From: Parerythrobacter_A sp963761775
Lineage (GTDB): Bacteria > Pseudomonadota > Alphaproteobacteria > Sphingomonadales > Sphingomonadaceae
Reading direction: 5' to 3'
DNA length: 64,000 nucleotides
Assembly: GCA_963761775.1 (NCBI GenBank)
Contig: CAVXIF010000011.1
Span: 806,001-870,000, forward strand
In this document: positions 1 to 8,183 of the stretch, piece by piece
Layout: each line of letters starts with the position of its first letter
How positions within the stretch are numbered: position 1 is the stretch's first letter
Program-made: the position numbers and the translations under genes
The notes under the pieces: generated by a model
Told to the model about the DNA's origin: nothing
Databases searched by the model: none
Seen by the model: the letters and a program-made list of their open reading frames with translations, nothing else

Positions 1-87
1 ACAGGTTGCGGCACGACGACGGGACCGATCTCTATCGGAGCAAGCTTTGGTGGTGGGGGAAGTGTCATGTCTCGTGCGGTTGCCTAA
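1..87 (+). CDS. C-terminal end of an unknown protein (cut by window edge)
   Basis: Frame 1 is open from the window edge to TAA at 85-87 and gives about 28 residues rich in Gly, Ser and Thr (ends GGGGSVMSRAVA). The stop is followed by ispDF on the same strand 60 bases later. The piece is too short to assign a family, and a chance open frame is possible. No function is proposed. Confidence 0.3.
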   Translation, partial: TGCGTTTGPISIGASFGGGGSVMSRAVA

Positions 88-99
88 TCTTTAGGCAAC
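79..99. repeat. 9-bp perfect inverted repeat, possible terminator or operator
   Basis: GTTGCCTAA and TTAGGCAAC pair perfectly around a 3-base loop. The hairpin covers the stop codon of the partial upstream frame and lies 49 bases before ispDF. No T run follows, so a Rho-independent terminator is not well supported. A weak attenuator or a protein-binding palindrome is equally possible. Confidence 0.4.
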
Positions 100-147
100 G
101 AATACCGGTTTGCCACCCGCTGCGCAAGGCGGTAGCGCGCACCCTGC

Positions 148-1317
148 ATGCACAGCGCCCCGCCCTGCCCTTCCTTCCACGCCGTTGTCGTCGCGGGTGG
201 CTCCGGCACGCGCGCTGCGCAGCAGGTGCCGAAGCAGTTCGCCAAATGGCGCGGCAAGCGCGTCTTGACGCACAGTATCGCCGCGCTAACCGACGCAGGG
301 GTGGCGCATATTGCGGTCGTGGTCCCCGATCCCGGCGATCCGCTGGCACTGGACAGCATACCCGACGGCGCTTCGGTCACGTTGGTCAAAGGCGGCGACA
401 CGCGACAGGCATCGGTCCGCGCCGGGCTGGAGGCGCTGGCCTCGCAAACACCCGAACGTGTGCTGATCCACGATGCCGCGCGGCCCGATATACCCCCAAC
501 GGTCATCTCGCGCCTGCGTGCTGCGCTGGATGACAGCGCAGCCGCAATTCCCGTTCTTCCCGTTGCCGACAGCCTGATCGTCGCGGACGACACCGTCATG
601 GGTAACCCGCTCGACCGCGACACGATACGCCGCGTGCAAACGCCGCAGGCATTCCACTTCGACACCATCCTGAGCGCACACCGCAGCTGGTCTGGCCCCG
701 CAACGGCGGGCGACGATGCGCAAGTCGCGCGCGCAGCAGGTCATGCCGTGGCATTGGTGGAAGGTGACGAAGCGTTGAAGAAGCTGACCTACGCCGCTGA
801 TTTCGAGAACAGGGAAAGCGCCACCATGCCGATGATGCGGATCGGATCGGGATACGATGTCCATCGCCTCGCCGAAGGAGAGGCGCTGTGGCTGGGCGGT
901 ATCCGGATCGAACACACCCACGGTCTTGCCGGACACAGCGATGCCGACGTGGCGCTGCACGCGATTACCGATGCCGTGCTGGGCGCAATCGGCGCGGGCG
1001 ATATCGGCCAGCACTTCTCGCCATCGGACGCACGCTGGGCCGGTGCCTCCTCCGACCGGTTCCTGGGCCATGCCCGTGCGCTGGCGGACGAAGCGGGCTA
1101 TCAAACCGGCAATGTCGATGTCACGATTATCTGCGAAGCGCCCAAAATCGGCCCGCACCGCGATGCCATGCGCACGAGCATTGCAAGCATCTTGGAAATT
1201 CCGGCAGACCGCGTTAGCGTAAAAGCCACGACGACCGAAGGATTGGGGCCGACCGGCAGGCGCGAAGGCATCGCGGCGCAAGCGACGGTTCTGCTGATGA
1301 AGAAGGATCGACCATGA
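148..1317 (+). CDS. ispDF: Bifunctional IspDF (MEP isoprenoid pathway)
   Basis: This cytosolic enzyme of 389 residues carries out two non-consecutive steps of the MEP pathway: cytidylyl transfer to 2-C-methylerythritol 4-phosphate (IspD) and cyclisation to the 2,4-cyclodiphosphate (IspF). The IspD half (about 10-225) shows the CTP-binding loop AGGSGTRAAQQVPKQF and IHDAARP. The IspF half (about 228-388) shows GSGYDVHRL with the metal-binding Asp and His, then HSDADVALHAITDA and the TTTEGLG region. Such fusions are typical of alphaproteobacteria. The ATG at 148 leaves only nine residues before the first strand, so the start is reasonable. The stop overlaps the next gene's start (ATGA), suggesting co-translation. 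Confidence 0.96.
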   Translation: MHSAPPCPSFHAVVVAGGSGTRAAQQVPKQFAKWRGKRVLTHSIAALTDAGVAHIAVVVPDPGDPLALDSIPDGASVTLVKGGDTRQASVRAGLEALASQTPERVLIHDAARPDIPPTVISRLRAALDDSAAAIPVLPVADSLIVADDTVMGNPLDRDTIRRVQTPQAFHFDTILSAHRSWSGPATAGDDAQVARAAGHAVALVEGDEALKKLTYAADFENRESATMPMMRIGSGYDVHRLAEGEALWLGGIRIEHTHGLAGHSDADVALHAITDAVLGAIGAGDIGQHFSPSDARWAGASSDRFLGHARALADEAGYQTGNVDVTIICEAPKIGPHRDAMRTSIASILEIPADRVSVKATTTEGLGPTGRREGIAAQATVLLMKKDRP

Positions 1318-1853
1318 CACGCACCTTATCGACCAGGCTGGCCGCGGCTGCCGCAGCGTTGAGCACTGCCGCCCTGCCCACCGCGCTTTCCGCGCAGGAA
1401 TGCGTCGCGCAATCCGACGTTGCGGATACGGTGGTCTTTGCCGTTCCGGTTGCCGTGAAGACGCTGCGCACGAAATGCGGCGAAACGCTGTCTTCGGACG
1501 GGTTCCTGATGTCCGGGTCCGATACGATGGTCGCTACGTTCGAACAGCAAGGCGCGGCTGCCTGGCCGGGTGCCTTGCGCTTGATCAGTACTTTTGCCGG
1601 CAAGGACGGCGGTGCCGATGCCATTGCCGAGAGTCTGGCCACGCTCGATGCAGAAAACGCCCGTAACCTTCTTGGCGCATTGCTGCCCGGCATGGCGATG
1701 AAGGATTTCGATGTGAAGGATTGCGGCAAGATCGAGCGCGGGCTCGAACTACTCGCGCCGCTGCCGCCTGAAAACCTGGGTGGTATCGCAGCATTTATCG
1801 CTGAAATGTCGAAAGTGAAAAATCCGAGCATCTGCCCCGACGACGCCGCGTGA
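1314..1853 (+). CDS. Small secreted protein, unknown function
   Basis: The 179-residue product starts with a clear Sec signal peptide (Thr/Arg-rich start, an Ala-rich hydrophobic stretch to about residue 25, and a likely cut after ALSAQ). The mature part has four cysteines (in QECVAQ, TKCGE, KDCGK and SICPDD) that could form disulfides in the periplasm. I do not recognise the family. It overlaps ispDF by four bases upstream and the CinA-like gene by four bases downstream, so it is probably part of one transcript, but nothing else ties it to either pathway. Confidence 0.75.
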   Translation: MTRTLSTRLAAAAAALSTAALPTALSAQECVAQSDVADTVVFAVPVAVKTLRTKCGETLSSDGFLMSGSDTMVATFEQQGAAAWPGALRLISTFAGKDGGADAIAESLATLDAENARNLLGALLPGMAMKDFDVKDCGKIERGLELLAPLPPENLGGIAAFIAEMSKVKNPSICPDDAA

Positions 1854-2350
1854 GCGACTTCATCCTCCCCGATGACATCGTGTCGCTCGCGACAAGGGTT
1901 ATCGAGGAAAACGCCGCAGCGGGCCGTAAGGTAACACTGGCGGAAAGCTGTACGGGCGGTCTGGTGGCAGCGGCGTTGACCGAAGTGGCGGGATCGTCCG
2001 CCGTGATGGATCGCGGGTTTGTGACCTATTCCAACGCGGCCAAGATGGAACTGCTCGGTGTGGCCAGCGACATCATCGAGACATTCGGTGCGGTGTCCAT
2101 CGCCTGCGCCTGGGCGATGGCACAAGGTGCGCTCGCCCGCTCCGATGCCGATGTCGCGGTGGCGGTCAGCGGCGTTGCCGGACCTGGTGGCGGCACGGCG
2201 CTAAAGCCGGTCGGGACGGTCGTTTTCGCGCGCGCGATCCGGGGCGAGGATGGCGGGCAGGAGGGCGATTTGCAGAACTTCGGGGATCTGGGCCGCGCGG
2301 GCATCAGGCGTCAGGCCAGCGTCGTCGCCCTGGAATTGCTGCTGCCGTAA
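1850..2350 (+). CDS. pncC: CinA C-terminal domain protein (PncC-type NMN amidohydrolase)
   Basis: The protein has 166 residues and consists only of the CinA C-terminal domain. The motifs LAESCTGGLVAAAL (around residues 27-40) and SGVAGPGGGT followed by KPVGTV match nicotinamide-nucleotide amidases, which deamidate NMN in the pyridine-nucleotide salvage cycle. The N-terminal MoaB/CoaB-like domain of full CinA is absent, as in stand-alone PncC/YgaD proteins. The start is GTG, overlapping the preceding stop. The last 40 bases overlap the end of the convergent COQ10-like gene, so no terminator fits between them. Confidence 0.85.
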   Translation: MSDFILPDDIVSLATRVIEENAAAGRKVTLAESCTGGLVAAALTEVAGSSAVMDRGFVTYSNAAKMELLGVASDIIETFGAVSIACAWAMAQGALARSDADVAVAVSGVAGPGGGTALKPVGTVVFARAIRGEDGGQEGDLQNFGDLGRAGIRRQASVVALELLLP

Positions 2351-2772
2351 AGGTCCGCCGCGCGCTGTTCGAAGGCACCCATCAGCTTGCGGAAAGCGCG
2401 ATCCACGAACTGGCCCGCGATACGTTCGAACACGCCGTTTTTGAAAGTGAAGTCTACGCAGAAATCCACTTCGCAGCCGCCATCCGGCGCCGGCGTGATG
2501 GTCCAGTTATTGTCCAGGTTGCGCATCGGCCCGTCGACATAATGCACGGTAATGCTTTCGGGACGTTGCTTGACGACGCGCGACGTGAACCGTTCGCGCA
2601 GGGATTTGAACCCCACCACCATATCGGCAACCATCTCGCTGTCGCTGTCCGACCGGACGCGCGTGGCGACCACCCACGGCAGGAAGCGCGGATACTTCGC
2701 AACATCCGCGACCAGATCGAAAATCTGCTCCGGTGTATAGGGCAATTTCCGGTGTTCGCGGATTGTCGGCAT
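2311..2772 (-). CDS. COQ10/RatA-like START-domain protein
   Basis: This 153-residue protein is a one-domain polyketide-cyclase/START fold protein. The start (REHRKLPYTPEQIFDLVADV, then YPRFLPWV) and the later ESITVHYVDGP and FKNGVFERIAGQ segments match the family that includes mitochondrial Coq10, a ubiquinone-binding chaperone, and bacterial RatA. In alphaproteobacteria the usual role is inferred to be in quinone handling rather than toxin activity, and no partner antitoxin is seen. The gene lies directly after lipA with stop and start overlapping at 2770-2774, a common alphaproteobacterial pairing, so it is probably cotranscribed with lipA. Confidence 0.85.
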   Translation of the reverse strand: MPTIREHRKLPYTPEQIFDLVADVAKYPRFLPWVVATRVRSDSDSEMVADMVVGFKSLRERFTSRVVKQRPESITVHYVDGPMRNLDNNWTITPAPDGGCEVDFCVDFTFKNGVFERIAGQFVDRAFRKLMGAFEQRAADLYGSSNSRATTLA

Positions 2773-3720
2773 CAGGCTGTCGCTTGGGTGCGCGCCATGC
2801 GTTCGGCGCGGGCGGCTTTCATCACGGCGAAATCGTCACCGGCGTGATAGCTGGAGCGGGTCAGCGGCGTGGACGCGACTTGCAGGAAGCCCTTGGCCCG
2901 CGCGATGGAACCGAAGGCGTCGAACGCCTTGGGCGTCACGAAATCCTCCACCTTGGCGTGCTTCGGTGTGGGCTGGAGATACTGGCCCATCGTCATGAAA
3001 TCGATGTCGGCGCAGCGCATGTCGTCCATCACCTGATGCACTTCCAGACGCTGCTCGCCCAGACCCAGCATGATGCCCGACTTGGTGAAGATCATCGGGT
3101 CGTGCGCCTTCACTTCCTCCAGCAGGCGCAGCGATGCGTAATAACGCGCACCGGGGCGGATGGTGGGATAAAGGCGCGGCACGGTTTCGAGGTTGTGATT
3201 GTACACATCCGGCCCCGCCTCGCAGATCGCCTCAACCGCAGCGCGCATCTTGTTGCGGAAATCAGGCGTCAGGATTTCGATGGTGGTGTCGGGCGTCTCG
3301 CGGCGCAGCGCCTTGATGACCTTCACGAACTGCCCCGCCCCGCCATCGGGCAAATCGTCGCGATCGACCGAGGTGATGACGATATGGTTCAGCCCCATCT
3401 GCCCGGCCGCGATGGCGACGTTCTCCGGCTCCATCGGATCGACGATGCGCGGCATGCCGGTCTTGACGTTGCAGAAACGCACAGGCGCGGGTGCAGACAT
3501 CGCCCAGGATCATCACCGTCGCGTGCTTCTTGTCCCAGCACTCGCCGATATTCGGGCACGCCGCCTCTTCGCACACGGTGTTCAGGCTGAGGTCGCGCAT
3601 CAGCTTGCGCGTTTCGTGATAGCCCTTGCTGACCGGCGCCTTCACCCTGATCCAGTCGGGCTTGCGCACCCGTGCGGGGCGTTCGGCAGGCGGCTTGGGT
3701 GCTGATGACAGGTCGTTCAT
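2772..3720 (-). CDS. lipA: Lipoyl synthase LipA (frame broken by one extra base)
   Basis: Radical-SAM enzyme that inserts two sulfurs into octanoyl-E2 subunits to make lipoate, needed by the pyruvate dehydrogenase encoded later in this window. The N-terminal part carries the auxiliary cluster ligands CEEAACPNIGEC and the start of the radical-SAM loop (DVCTRACAF). The frame then slips, and the third cysteine and the rest (CNVKTGMPR onward) continue in another frame. Dropping one A from the AAA at 3475-3477 (coding strand TTT) restores CTRACAFCNVKTG and a 315-residue protein of normal length. The ATG at 3720 is preferred over one three codons upstream. A sequencing error is likely. Confidence 0.93.
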
Positions 3721-3817
3721 GCGGCACATCTAAGGGTGCGAAGCGGCCCGCGCAATGCCGGGGACGTGCAGCGGGGTTGCACTTGTCGCACTGGTCGAAC
3801 CGGTTTAGTCCATCGGG

Positions 3818-4801
3818 ATGGATGCTACCCTGTTACAAACGCTGACCTCGCCGGTGATCCTGTTTTTCGTGCTTGGCTTGTTGGCCGCGTTCGTCCGGTC
3901 CGACCTTGCCGTGCCCGAAGCACTGGCAAAGGGGCTGTCGCTTTACCTGATGGCCGCCATCGGGCTGAAAGGCGGCGTGGCGGTTTCGAAGAGCGGATTC
4001 GACCTGACTATCGCCGCTGCACTCGCGCTTGGCATTGCGGCCAGTTTCCTGCTCCCGCTTGTCGCCAATCCCGTCCTTGCCGGGTTCGGACGGCTCGACA
4101 GGATCAACGCCGGTGCAGTCGCCGCCCATTACGGTTCGGTCAGCGTCGTCACTTTCGTTACCGCCGTCGAAATTCTCGAAGCGCGGGGCACTCCGCCCGG
4201 TGGTTTCATGGTGGCAGTGATGGCTGCGATGGAAACGCCCGCGATCCTGACCGGATTGATGCTGGCGCGCGGGTTCGGCGGTGACACCGGTCGCAGCAAG
4301 GGTGCCTTGCTGCACGAGGTGTTCTTCAACGCTTCGGTCGTGCTGCTGCTGGGCGCATTCGTGATCGGCATGGTCGCTGGCCCCGCCGGTTTCACGGATG
4401 TCGCGCCGTTTTTCGAGGCCGGGTTCAAGGGCGTGCTGTGCCTGTTCCTGCTGGACATGGGCCTGATCGCGGCACGCCGGATGATGGACACACGGTCGCT
4501 GACCTGGCGGCTGGTGGTTATCGCCATCGGCCTGCCGCTGTTCAACGGACTGGTCGGCACGGTCGCCGCCTGGGGCATCGGGCTGGATGTCGGCTCGGTC
4601 GCCGCGTTCGGCGTGCTGTGCGCCAGCGCCAGCTATATCGCGGTGCCCGCAGCGATGCGGCTCGCCATGCCCGAAGCCGACCCCGGCATTTACCTGACGA
4701 TGTCGCTTAGCATCACCTTCCCTTTCAACATCATGATAAATATCGGGCTGATCGCGTTGCTGGCTGATGCGCTGACGGGCCTTTCGGGAGGAGCGGGATG
4801 A
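3818..4801 (+). CDS. sbtA: SbtA-type sodium/bicarbonate symporter
   Basis: The 327-residue product is a very hydrophobic inner-membrane protein with about ten membrane segments, split by a more polar stretch near the middle (around GFGGDTGRSKGALL). It matches the SbtA family (DUF897), known from cyanobacteria as high-affinity sodium-dependent bicarbonate importers. Features include GLKGGVAVSKSG near residue 48 and AHYGSVSVVTFVTA near 105, repeated in pseudo-symmetry by CASASYIAVPAAMR near 267. It is somewhat shorter than the cyanobacterial proteins (about 370). It overlaps sbtB by four bases, and carbonic anhydrase follows, so the role in bicarbonate uptake is well supported by context. Confidence 0.9.
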   Translation: MDATLLQTLTSPVILFFVLGLLAAFVRSDLAVPEALAKGLSLYLMAAIGLKGGVAVSKSGFDLTIAAALALGIAASFLLPLVANPVLAGFGRLDRINAGAVAAHYGSVSVVTFVTAVEILEARGTPPGGFMVAVMAAMETPAILTGLMLARGFGGDTGRSKGALLHEVFFNASVVLLLGAFVIGMVAGPAGFTDVAPFFEAGFKGVLCLFLLDMGLIAARRMMDTRSLTWRLVVIAIGLPLFNGLVGTVAAWGIGLDVGSVAAFGVLCASASYIAVPAAMRLAMPEADPGIYLTMSLSITFPFNIMINIGLIALLADALTGLSGGAG

Positions 4802-5106
4802 TGGAAACCGTTATCAGGAAACGCATCGAAATCCTGTCCGATGCCGCACTCGCCCGCACCGTGACAGACGCGATAGACCGCGCAGGCATTACCGGCTGGA
4901 CCGTGACGCCGGTCACTTCGGGCAAGGGGCGCGAGGGGCGCTGGCGGGAGGAGCGCGTCACGGGCAGCGACAAGGTGTTCGTGCTGACCATCGCGCCGCA
5001 GGACAAGGCAGAGGCGCTGGCGCGCGACCTGTCGCCCATCCTGACCAGCCACAGCCTGCTGCTGACGATGTGGGATGTCGAGGTCATCCGGGGCGAACGC
5101 TTCTGA
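4798..5106 (+). CDS. sbtB: SbtB-like PII-family regulator of SbtA
   Basis: The protein has 102 residues and a PII-like fold. ITGWTVTPVTSGKGREGRW (from about residue 31) corresponds to the strand before the T-loop, and SLLLTMWDVEVIRG to the C-terminal strand. In cyanobacteria SbtB binds cyclic AMP and adenine nucleotides and holds SbtA closed. The C-terminal Cys-containing redox loop of many cyanobacterial SbtB proteins is missing: the chain ends GERF. The uridylylated tyrosine of GlnB-type PII is not seen. It overlaps sbtA (ATGATG) and the carbonic anhydrase gene (TGATG), implying translational coupling of all three. Confidence 0.85.
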   Translation: MMETVIRKRIEILSDAALARTVTDAIDRAGITGWTVTPVTSGKGREGRWREERVTGSDKVFVLTIAPQDKAEALARDLSPILTSHSLLLTMWDVEVIRGERF

Positions 5107-5747
5107 TGCCCAAATTCGCCGAACTTCTGCGCGGATACCAGCGCTTCCGCGACGAAGGCTACCGCGCCCAGCGCGAACGTTATGACTCGCTGGTTTCGGA
5201 CGGGCAGCATCCCGGCGTCATGGTCATCGGCTGTTCGGACAGCCGCGTCGATCCGGCACAGATTTTCGACGTGCATCCCGGCGATATCTTCGTGGTCCGC
5301 AACGTCGCCGCGCTCGTCCCGCCTTACGAGGAACCGGGCGGCTTGCATGGTGTCTCCGCCGCGCTGGAATTCGCGGTGCAGATGCTGAAGGTCCGCCATA
5401 TCGTCGTGATGGGGCATGGCATGTGCGGCGGGTGCAAAGTCGCCCTGACGCAGGAGTTGAAGGACACCGCCCCCGGCGAAGGCGGGTTCATCGCGACCTG
5501 GATCAGCTTGCTGAACGATGCACGCGAGGCGGTATTCGCGGAACATGGCGCGGACGGTCGCGATGCCGAACGCGCAATGGAAATGGCGGCGGTGAGTGTC
5601 AGCCTGAAGAACCTGCTCACCTTCCCCTATGTCGCGCAGAAAATCGCGGACGGCGCGCTGGAACTGCATGGCGCCTTCTTCGCCATTTCCGAAGGCGTGC
5701 TTTACCTGCGCGACGAAGCGGACGGAGATTTCAGGCCGGTCGCCTAA
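5106..5747 (+). CDS. can: Beta-class carbonic anhydrase
   Basis: The 213-residue cytosolic zinc enzyme interconverts CO2 and bicarbonate. Zinc-ligand motifs are present: CSDSRVDPAQ (Cys and the catalytic Asp-Arg dyad, around residue 41) and GHGMCGGC (His and Cys, around residue 101). RNVAALVPPYE is also typical of the family. The start at 5106 is set by overlap with the sbtB stop and by the family-typical opening MPKFAELLRGYQRF. As third gene of the sbt operon it probably balances imported bicarbonate against CO2 for carboxylases. Confidence 0.93.
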   Translation: MPKFAELLRGYQRFRDEGYRAQRERYDSLVSDGQHPGVMVIGCSDSRVDPAQIFDVHPGDIFVVRNVAALVPPYEEPGGLHGVSAALEFAVQMLKVRHIVVMGHGMCGGCKVALTQELKDTAPGEGGFIATWISLLNDAREAVFAEHGADGRDAERAMEMAAVSVSLKNLLTFPYVAQKIADGALELHGAFFAISEGVLYLRDEADGDFRPVA

Positions 5748-5787
5748 CGCGCTTGCACAGGCACGCATACTGTCGCAACGCAACATC

Positions 5788-6486
5788 ATGCCCCAACGCT
5801 CCGACAATATCGCCCTGCTGATCGACGCAGACAATGCCAGCCACCACGGTATCGACCCGGTGCTGACCGTTCTGGCGGAGCTGGGGCAGGTCAATATCCG
5901 CCGCGCCTACGGCAACTGGCGCAAGACCAGTCTGAAGGGGTGGATCGACAAGATGCACCGCTATGGCATCGAACCGCAGCAGCAGTTCGACCTGACCAAG
6001 GGCAAAAACGCCACCGACATGAAGATGACGATCGACGCGATGGACCTGCTCTATCATGGCCGCGTCAACGGGTTCGGTATCATGAGTTCGGACAGCGATT
6101 TCATGCCGCTGGCCATGCGGCTGCGACAGGACGGGCACCCGGTCTATGGCTTCGGCAGCGCCAAGACGCCCGAGGCATTTCGTGAAGCCTGTACCCGGTT
6201 CATCGACGTGAATGCGCTGGTGCGCAGCGAGCGTCCCGAAAAACCGGAAAAGGATGGGCTGGACGATGATCTGGTGCGGCTGCTGGTCGATGCCTACAAC
6301 GCAAGCAAGCGCGATGCGCAAGGCTTCGCCAAGCTGGACGAGGTCGGCAAACGCGCCGGCAACCGGTCCAGCTTCGATGTGCGCAACTTCGGATTTACCC
6401 GCCTGACCGATATGGTCGGATCGCTGCCGAACTTCTTGCAAGAACGCCGCGACGGCGGCGACATCTGGATCAAGCGTCTTCGCTAA
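5788..6486 (+). CDS. NYN-domain putative ribonuclease with OST-HTH/LOTUS-like tail
   Basis: A 232-residue protein. The N-terminal NYN (PIN-like) nuclease domain has the expected acidic residues in ALLIDADNA (about residues 9-17), TDMKMTIDAMDL and SSDSDFMPLAMRLR. After a charged linker (SERPEKPEKDG) the last 75 residues (DDLVRLLVDAY to the end, with GFAKLDEVGKRAGN and DMVGSLPNFL) resemble an OST-HTH/LOTUS RNA-binding domain. This matches the widespread bacterial NYN-LOTUS family, thought to act on RNA; the substrate is unknown. The ATG at 5788 is chosen because homology begins right there. A strong terminator follows. Confidence 0.8.
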   Translation: MPQRSDNIALLIDADNASHHGIDPVLTVLAELGQVNIRRAYGNWRKTSLKGWIDKMHRYGIEPQQQFDLTKGKNATDMKMTIDAMDLLYHGRVNGFGIMSSDSDFMPLAMRLRQDGHPVYGFGSAKTPEAFREACTRFIDVNALVRSERPEKPEKDGLDDDLVRLLVDAYNASKRDAQGFAKLDEVGKRAGNRSSFDVRNFGFTRLTDMVGSLPNFLQERRDGGDIWIKRLR

Positions 6487-6500
6487 CACTGCGCGCATGA

Positions 6501-6536
6501 AAAAGGGGTGTGCGGTTGCCCGCACACCCCACGTTT
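6501..6536. terminator. Bidirectional Rho-independent terminator
   Basis: An 11-bp perfect stem (GGGGTGTGCGG at 6505-6515 with CCGCACACCCC at 6520-6530, loop TTGC) is flanked by AAAA on the left and TTTT at 6534-6537 on the right. It therefore works in both directions, for the NYN gene from the left and the TPR gene from the right. Confidence 0.9.
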
Positions 6537-6551
6537 TCATCCGAACCTGAC

Positions 6552-7898
6552 TTAGCTGGCAGTCGTCGGCGCAGCCGCCTGTTCCAGTGCGGGCCGCTGC
6601 TGCTGGTCGGCAAATACCGTCCACAGCTTGGCGATGGCGGCACGATTGCCTTCCGCCTTGGCGAAGGACGCCTTGGCCGCTTCGACCTTGCCCTGCATCA
6701 GCTGCGCAATGCCGAGGCGCGTGTAAATCAACGAAGCATTGCCGTCGCCCTTGGTTAGCGCGATTTCATACAGCGCCTCCGCCTTGTCGCCCATTTCATA
6801 ACCAAGATAGGCGTCCGCCGTGCTGCGGGCGAGCGACGCCGTAGCCGCGCTGCGCGCCTCACCCTCCAAGTCGGCAAGATCCGCCTTGTCGGCTGCAATG
6901 CGCGAGTTGGCGGACTTCAGCGTCTCGGAAATGCGCTGTCCGGAGCCATTGATGACCCCTTCGGCGATACCCTTGTCGAGAATGCGCTTCACTTCACCGG
7001 GCAGGCGCAGAACATCGGCCGCGTCGACATATTCGAAATAGTCACGCTCGCTGTTGAGCGCGCCTGTCATGTCGCCCAGCCGCATGAGGTCGAGCAATTC
7101 GGGGTTTTCGAGCAACAGGATGTTGCGGTGGATATTAATGGCTTCACGCCAGTTTTCCGTGCTTGGATAATACTGCGCATACATCGCCGCAAACTCCACC
7201 GCTTCGGATGAAAGGTCGTTGTTGTACGATGCGGCAAGCCCGCGACGGATCCAGTCCTGTGGCGGCTTTTGTCCCGCGGCATTCAATTCGTTCAGCTTGC
7301 CCTTGAGATAGCGCAGGCCGGACGCGTAGTCTTCCTTCTGGAAATAGGTGTCGGCGATGATCGGAACCAGATCGGTCTTGTCGTAACCCGCTGCCGCTGC
7401 CTTGGTGAACTGGTCGCGCGCCGCCTCGTAATCATTGGCGAAATAGGCGAGCTGTCCGGCGCTGTAGGTGTACTGCGGAACATTTTCGGCAGGCACCAGA
7501 CCGCTGTCCAGCATGGCGACGATGCCACGCCGTTGCAGCGCCTGGTCGTCGAGCGTGATGCCGGCATTGTTCAGCATGCCGCCGATAGCATATTTCTCGT
7601 CCGGATTTTGCGCGGCGGCGTCCGCAGTCTCGATGGCGGCGCGCAATGCGGCGGCATCGACCGGCTGTGCTTTGATTAGCCCGTCCAGCGGATTGTAGGC
7701 CGCCACGAATGCTTCGCTGTATTTCGACTTCGATGCCTTGTTGCTCTTCTCCTTGTCGCGCTTGGCACGCTGCGCCTGGGCAGGTTCGGCAAACGCCGTC
7801 ACACCGATTGCGGTGCCGGTGACCAGGGCGATGGCAAGCGCCATGCGGGATGCGGCGGAGCGCGTCTTGGCAAGGGGCGTAGAGCGAGGGGTGTTCAT
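6552..7898 (-). CDS. Secreted TPR-repeat protein
   Basis: The 448-residue protein has an N-terminal signal peptide (RMALAIALVTGTAIGVTAFA, likely cut after AQAQ) followed by a lysine-rich stretch and helical repeats. Several segments fit tetratricopeptide repeats, for example AGQLAYFANDYEAARDQFTK, TYFQKEDYASGLRYLKG and RLGIAQLMQGKVEAAKASFA. It is probably a periplasmic or outer-membrane scaffold; the partner is unknown. The start is the ATG at 7898, with Shine-Dalgarno GGAGAG seven bases upstream. It is monocistronic, bounded by the bidirectional terminator on one side and a divergent intergenic region on the other. Confidence 0.82.
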   Translation of the reverse strand: MNTPRSTPLAKTRSAASRMALAIALVTGTAIGVTAFAEPAQAQRAKRDKEKSNKASKSKYSEAFVAAYNPLDGLIKAQPVDAAALRAAIETADAAAQNPDEKYAIGGMLNNAGITLDDQALQRRGIVAMLDSGLVPAENVPQYTYSAGQLAYFANDYEAARDQFTKAAAAGYDKTDLVPIIADTYFQKEDYASGLRYLKGKLNELNAAGQKPPQDWIRRGLAASYNNDLSSEAVEFAAMYAQYYPSTENWREAINIHRNILLLENPELLDLMRLGDMTGALNSERDYFEYVDAADVLRLPGEVKRILDKGIAEGVINGSGQRISETLKSANSRIAADKADLADLEGEARSAATASLARSTADAYLGYEMGDKAEALYEIALTKGDGNASLIYTRLGIAQLMQGKVEAAKASFAKAEGNRAAIAKLWTVFADQQQRPALEQAAAPTTAS

Positions 7899-8183
7899 CG
7901 AATAACTCTCCAATAAAATGGTCGGCCTTCTTCGGCCGGTTTCATGTGTCAAAACGCCTGATCGTGCCAGTGTGTTCCTGTATGACATCATCGATAGGGA
8001 AAGCGGTGTGAATGCGTTTTGAACGCCCCACGGCATCAACGCACCGTACCACGCCAGACATATGTGGAAAACGGGGGCCATAACGGGCCTGTTACGGGCG
8101 GTTTGCTGGCGCTTTGCACGCCTTTCCCCTAGTGTTTCAGATATCTCCTGTCTGCATTGCGGACGCTTCCAAGCGAACCCACC
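7899..8183. promoter_or_regulatory. Divergent intergenic region between the TPR gene and gyrA
   Basis: These roughly 285 bases must hold the promoters of both divergent genes. On the minus strand I see a good ribosome binding site (7906-7911) and a small GC hairpin (CGGCC/GGCCG) about 25 bases before the TPR start. No convincing -35/-10 pair could be picked for gyrA, and I see no additional gene. Confidence 0.4.
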
